Shown here one piece after another: positions 61,411 to 64,000 of a DNA stretch of 64,000 nucleotides. This stretch comes from Bacteroidetes bacterium GWF2_38_335. GTDB taxonomy: Bacteria > Bacteroidota > Bacteroidia > Bacteroidales > GWF2-38-335. The translations under genes and the position numbers were made by a program. The stretch is from contig MEOH01000010.1 in NCBI GenBank assembly GCA_001769535.1, forward strand, positions 254,414 to 318,413, written 5' to 3'. Each line of letters starts with the position of its first letter. The stretch's first letter is position 1. The notes below the pieces were generated by a model. The model searched no databases. It saw nothing but the letters and a program-made list of their open reading frames with translations, and was not told where the DNA came from.

Positions 61411-63987
61411 TTATGGTTTCACGATTTTATTGTTTTCATCGAGTTCTATTCGTTCTTCTCCTTTTATGAGGTAGTAATTATAGTTGTTATTGTAGTCATA
61501 ATCAATTTGATCATAAATAATTGGAAATACCAGTTTGCCAGTGTTGTCCATCAATCCGTATTTGCCTTTGTCAACGCCTCCCCATTCATTAACGGTGCCG
61601 TTATAAACTACAAACAATCCCTTGTTTTCAAAGTAAATCTGATCGTATTTATTGGGAACAACCTGAACACCTTTATCATTAATCAAACCATATTTTCCTT
61701 TCAAGGGAACATTTTCAGCATTGACTGTTCCAATAAAAACTCTGGCAAAACCGGTTTCTTCAAAGGGCAAAATTGCATTATACTTACAAGGAACAATTTC
61801 CTTGCCGGTTGAATCGACCAACCCGAATTTTCCTTTTGAAAACTGTTCATCCATTTCGCCTTTGTAAACCAGTCTGAACCCTTTACCAACCCTTTCGCTG
61901 TAATATCCCAAAGGCATCCAGTCATATTTGCCATAGTTGATTTCCTGTAATTTCTCGTTTATAAAACCATATTTTCCGGATCTTCTGAACATAGCCAATC
62001 CGCTTGACGGAAAATCAATATAATCATAGATTACTCCATTTATCATTTTCCCCTGACTGTTATAAAATGCATATTTTCCAGATGGATTGTCATAACTTTC
62101 GTTTGATTCTGTGCTTGCCACATAGATTTCTGGGGCAAAACCGGATATGGAACTAAACTGAACGGGAAGCAAAATATTCCCATTCAAATCACAAACTCCA
62201 TTGATATTGTTTTTAATGATCTGAACAGTTTGATTTTCCATAGGATATATTCCCTGATATTCAAAGGGTAAAATAATTTTTCCTGAAAAGTCAACCAGAC
62301 CATATAATTTTTCTTTTTGGGCGATCAGGCGGTTTTCACCAATCTTTGTAAGGTCGTCATAAATACAAGAAATAACTTCTTTTCCTGATTTGTCTGTTAA
62401 GCCGACTAAATCAGAATAATAAAATACGCCAACTTTTACAATCTTTAACTCATCATTCAAATTGTACTCGTTATCATAGTTGCAATTGCCAAGTTTTTTA
62501 CCTGTTTTATCAATGTAATGGTAATCACCAAGTGTGTATACTTTGCAACTGTCATTGACAAAATCATGTGCATAGAGATAATTAACAGGAATGATGGTTT
62601 TTCCTTTGTTATCAATAAAGCCGAATTTATTATCTTTTTTTACTTTTATAAGTCCGTTATTCTGAAAAACCATCTCATCATAAATGGTATCAACTATGAT
62701 TTTTCCTTCCAGATCAGTTAAACCATAATGCAGGTCAGTGCTGATGGTCCTGCATTCATTGTAAGGTTCTGAAATACCTGAGAAAATACACGGCAGGATT
62801 TCTTTTCCGGTAATATCATAAATCCCACATTTTCCATGGCTGTAGCCCCATGAGTCAATATACCCGTCAACAACCCTTAGGATTTTTTTATCGTCACCGG
62901 TAATTTCGGTGTATTTAACGGGAATTATTACTTTTCCGGTAGCATCAACCATACCAGATTTCAGATTCTTTTTTACAATGAAATAGGAACCATATATTGG
63001 TAAAATCTCGTTATAAATACATGGTACAACTACTTTTCCTTCAGGACTTATCACTCCGTTAACATCATAAGTTGTTATCAGTTCCGAATATCCTTCGTAC
63101 GCATAATAATTGTAGATGCTGTCGGGAGCCTCAGAATTATCCCTGGTTCTGGTGATTAAAATATTATTCGTAAAATAATCTTTACCTGCATATTTTAATT
63201 GGTCATTGAGGATTTTATTTCCTTTATTATCAAATAAAGAATAAACGCTATCCTTTATAGTTTTATTAATGGCATAATTTAATTTAGTCCATCCCTGATT
63301 TTTGCACATTACATTTTTAAGCAATTTTCCGGAATTGTCTTTAATCTGGTCATTTAGTCTGATATAAAGTGGAATATAAGGAAAACCTTCTCCATCATGA
63401 TAGTTTGATTCGGGGTCATAAATATAATCATTTGGTCCTGAATCCTGGATTAACAGCGAAACACCATTAACTACTTTTTTAATTGAAAAGTTTTCGGGGT
63501 TGTAATACCATGTTTCGTAAAATCGTATTCCGTTAACCTGATTGGGTTCGTAACTGATAACAACATCCTGCATTAAATAATTCCCATATTCATCAAGCAA
63601 ATAATTTCCATATTCATCAACCGTCATAACCTGATCTTTTGATGACAGTGCATTTTTAACCTCTTCGAAAGTCAGATGTTTTCCTTCATGATCAAATGCA
63701 TTGTCGGGGTTATTCTTTAAAAATTCGAGCAGTGAAATTATCAGATCAGTTCTTTCGGGCAATTCAAGATTTGAATAATAATCGGGAATCACATACCTGA
63801 TGTTTTTTTCATCTTCTCTGGTGCCAGGATCAGATTCAATTGGCACATCATAGATGAAATTATCGACTAAAACGTTTTGTGTGGAAAAGGAAAATTCATT
63901 ATTCCCGACCGGTTCAAAATAATTGCTGCTGTATTTATTGTTCAGGATATTTATTAGATTTTTTATCCCCTGATAGTGATATGCCAT
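61411..63987 (-). CDS. WG-repeat protein, 5' end outside the window
   Basis: The visible 858 residues hold about 15 WG beta-repeats (pattern G-x-x-D-x-x-G-K-x-I-x-P-x-x-Y-D, for example GLVDSTGKEIVPCKYNAI and GLMDNTGKLVFPIIYDQI). The first ATG (63987) gives MAYHYQGIKNL, which is not a signal peptide, and the frame stays open to base 64000, so the true start is probably beyond the window. WG repeats occur in surface and cell-envelope proteins of unknown role. Near residue 125 an 8-residue unit (DEYGNYLL/DEYGNYLM) is repeated in tandem. Confidence 0.85.
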   Translation of the reverse strand: MAYHYQGIKNLINILNNKYSSNYFEPVGNNEFSFSTQNVLVDNFIYDVPIESDPGTREDEKNIRYVIPDYYSNLELPERTDLIISLLEFLKNNPDNAFDHEGKHLTFEEVKNALSSKDQVMTVDEYGNYLLDEYGNYLMQDVVISYEPNQVNGIRFYETWYYNPENFSIKKVVNGVSLLIQDSGPNDYIYDPESNYHDGEGFPYIPLYIRLNDQIKDNSGKLLKNVMCKNQGWTKLNYAINKTIKDSVYSLFDNKGNKILNDQLKYAGKDYFTNNILITRTRDNSEAPDSIYNYYAYEGYSELITTYDVNGVISPEGKVVVPCIYNEILPIYGSYFIVKKNLKSGMVDATGKVIIPVKYTEITGDDKKILRVVDGYIDSWGYSHGKCGIYDITGKEILPCIFSGISEPYNECRTISTDLHYGLTDLEGKIIVDTIYDEMVFQNNGLIKVKKDNKFGFIDNKGKTIIPVNYLYAHDFVNDSCKVYTLGDYHYIDKTGKKLGNCNYDNEYNLNDELKIVKVGVFYYSDLVGLTDKSGKEVISCIYDDLTKIGENRLIAQKEKLYGLVDFSGKIILPFEYQGIYPMENQTVQIIKNNINGVCDLNGNILLPVQFSSISGFAPEIYVASTESNESYDNPSGKYAFYNSQGKMINGVIYDYIDFPSSGLAMFRRSGKYGFINEKLQEINYGKYDWMPLGYYSERVGKGFRLVYKGEMDEQFSKGKFGLVDSTGKEIVPCKYNAILPFEETGFARVFIGTVNAENVPLKGKYGLINDKGVQVVPNKYDQIYFENKGLFVVYNGTVNEWGGVDKGKYGLMDNTGKLVFPIIYDQIDYDYNNNYNYYLIKGEERIELDENNKIVKP

Positions 63988-64000
63988 AAAGCCGGTTGAA

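Noticed and set aside
1-64000. tRNA, rRNA, riboswitch or complete insertion sequence
   Set aside because: I read the spacers for T-loop motifs, known aptamer cores and transposase motifs and found none that I could support.

Overview
The window is chromosomal DNA of a member of the Bacteroidota, most likely Bacteroidia. The evidence is two classes of type IX secretion (T9SS) sorting domains, a PorP/SprF protein, DUF4290 beside murA, promoters of the TAnnTTTG type, weak or absent Shine-Dalgarno sequences before most genes, and MurA with Asp in place of the fosfomycin-target Cys. No tRNA, rRNA, CRISPR array, complete insertion sequence or prophage was seen. The species cannot be named from the sequence.

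Layout. 0-5.5 kb: a large T9SS cargo protein, a membrane pair in which one partner looks like a clan CD (caspase/CHAT-like) peptidase, and a small T9SS cargo. 5.5-10.1 kb: an amidohydrolase, gmhA, a ComM/YifB ATPase and a toxin-antitoxin pair whose toxin is broken by an in-frame TAG. 10.1-15 kb: dnaX with two A10 tracts, the rpsF-rpsR-rplI operon, ridA and pabA, with two copies of a hairpin-rich repeat of about 230-260 bp. 15-24.3 kb: envelope genes (lptD, amidase, MCE/MlaD), dnaA, a DMT transporter, YigZ and an M42 peptidase. 24.3-28.9 kb: dnaJ-grpE, a thioredoxin-like protein, murA and DUF4290 on the minus strand. 29.4-36.9 kb: a T9SS type B PKD adhesin, a PD40 protein and PorP/SprF in one operon. 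37-46.6 kb: dnaK, a lipoprotein, panB, a pseudouridine synthase, then a tight minus-strand operon (DUF6913-like, dapA, TSUP, M50 protease, fRMsr). 46.7-64 kb: outer-membrane and T9SS proteins, an MFS transporter, tryptophanase, an Mpv17-like membrane protein, ADP-forming acyl-CoA synthetase, a C10 peptidase and a WG-repeat protein that runs to the window edge.

How the genes fit together. GmhA, LptD, MlaD, MurA, AmiC and possibly an SLT-like protein serve envelope building. DnaA, DnaX and the ribosomal operon are core information genes. DnaK, DnaJ and GrpE form the chaperone set, and TGACA/TGCCA-like sites occur upstream of both dnaK and grpE. Tryptophanase and the ADP-forming acyl-CoA synthetase suggest amino-acid fermentation with ATP recovery. 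Many secreted proteins depend on T9SS.

The observations I rate highest are: (1) strong Shine-Dalgarno sequences before rpsR and rplI, in the operon that encodes two proteins known to hide the anti-SD in Bacteroidia; (2) twin A10 tracts at the core/tail junction of dnaX, where a one-base slip in either direction ends translation soon after; (3) the structured dispersed repeat with one compensatory base change, whose second copy supplies the last codons of pabA; (4) the clan CD-like membrane protein pair. All positions were read by eye and no database search was run.
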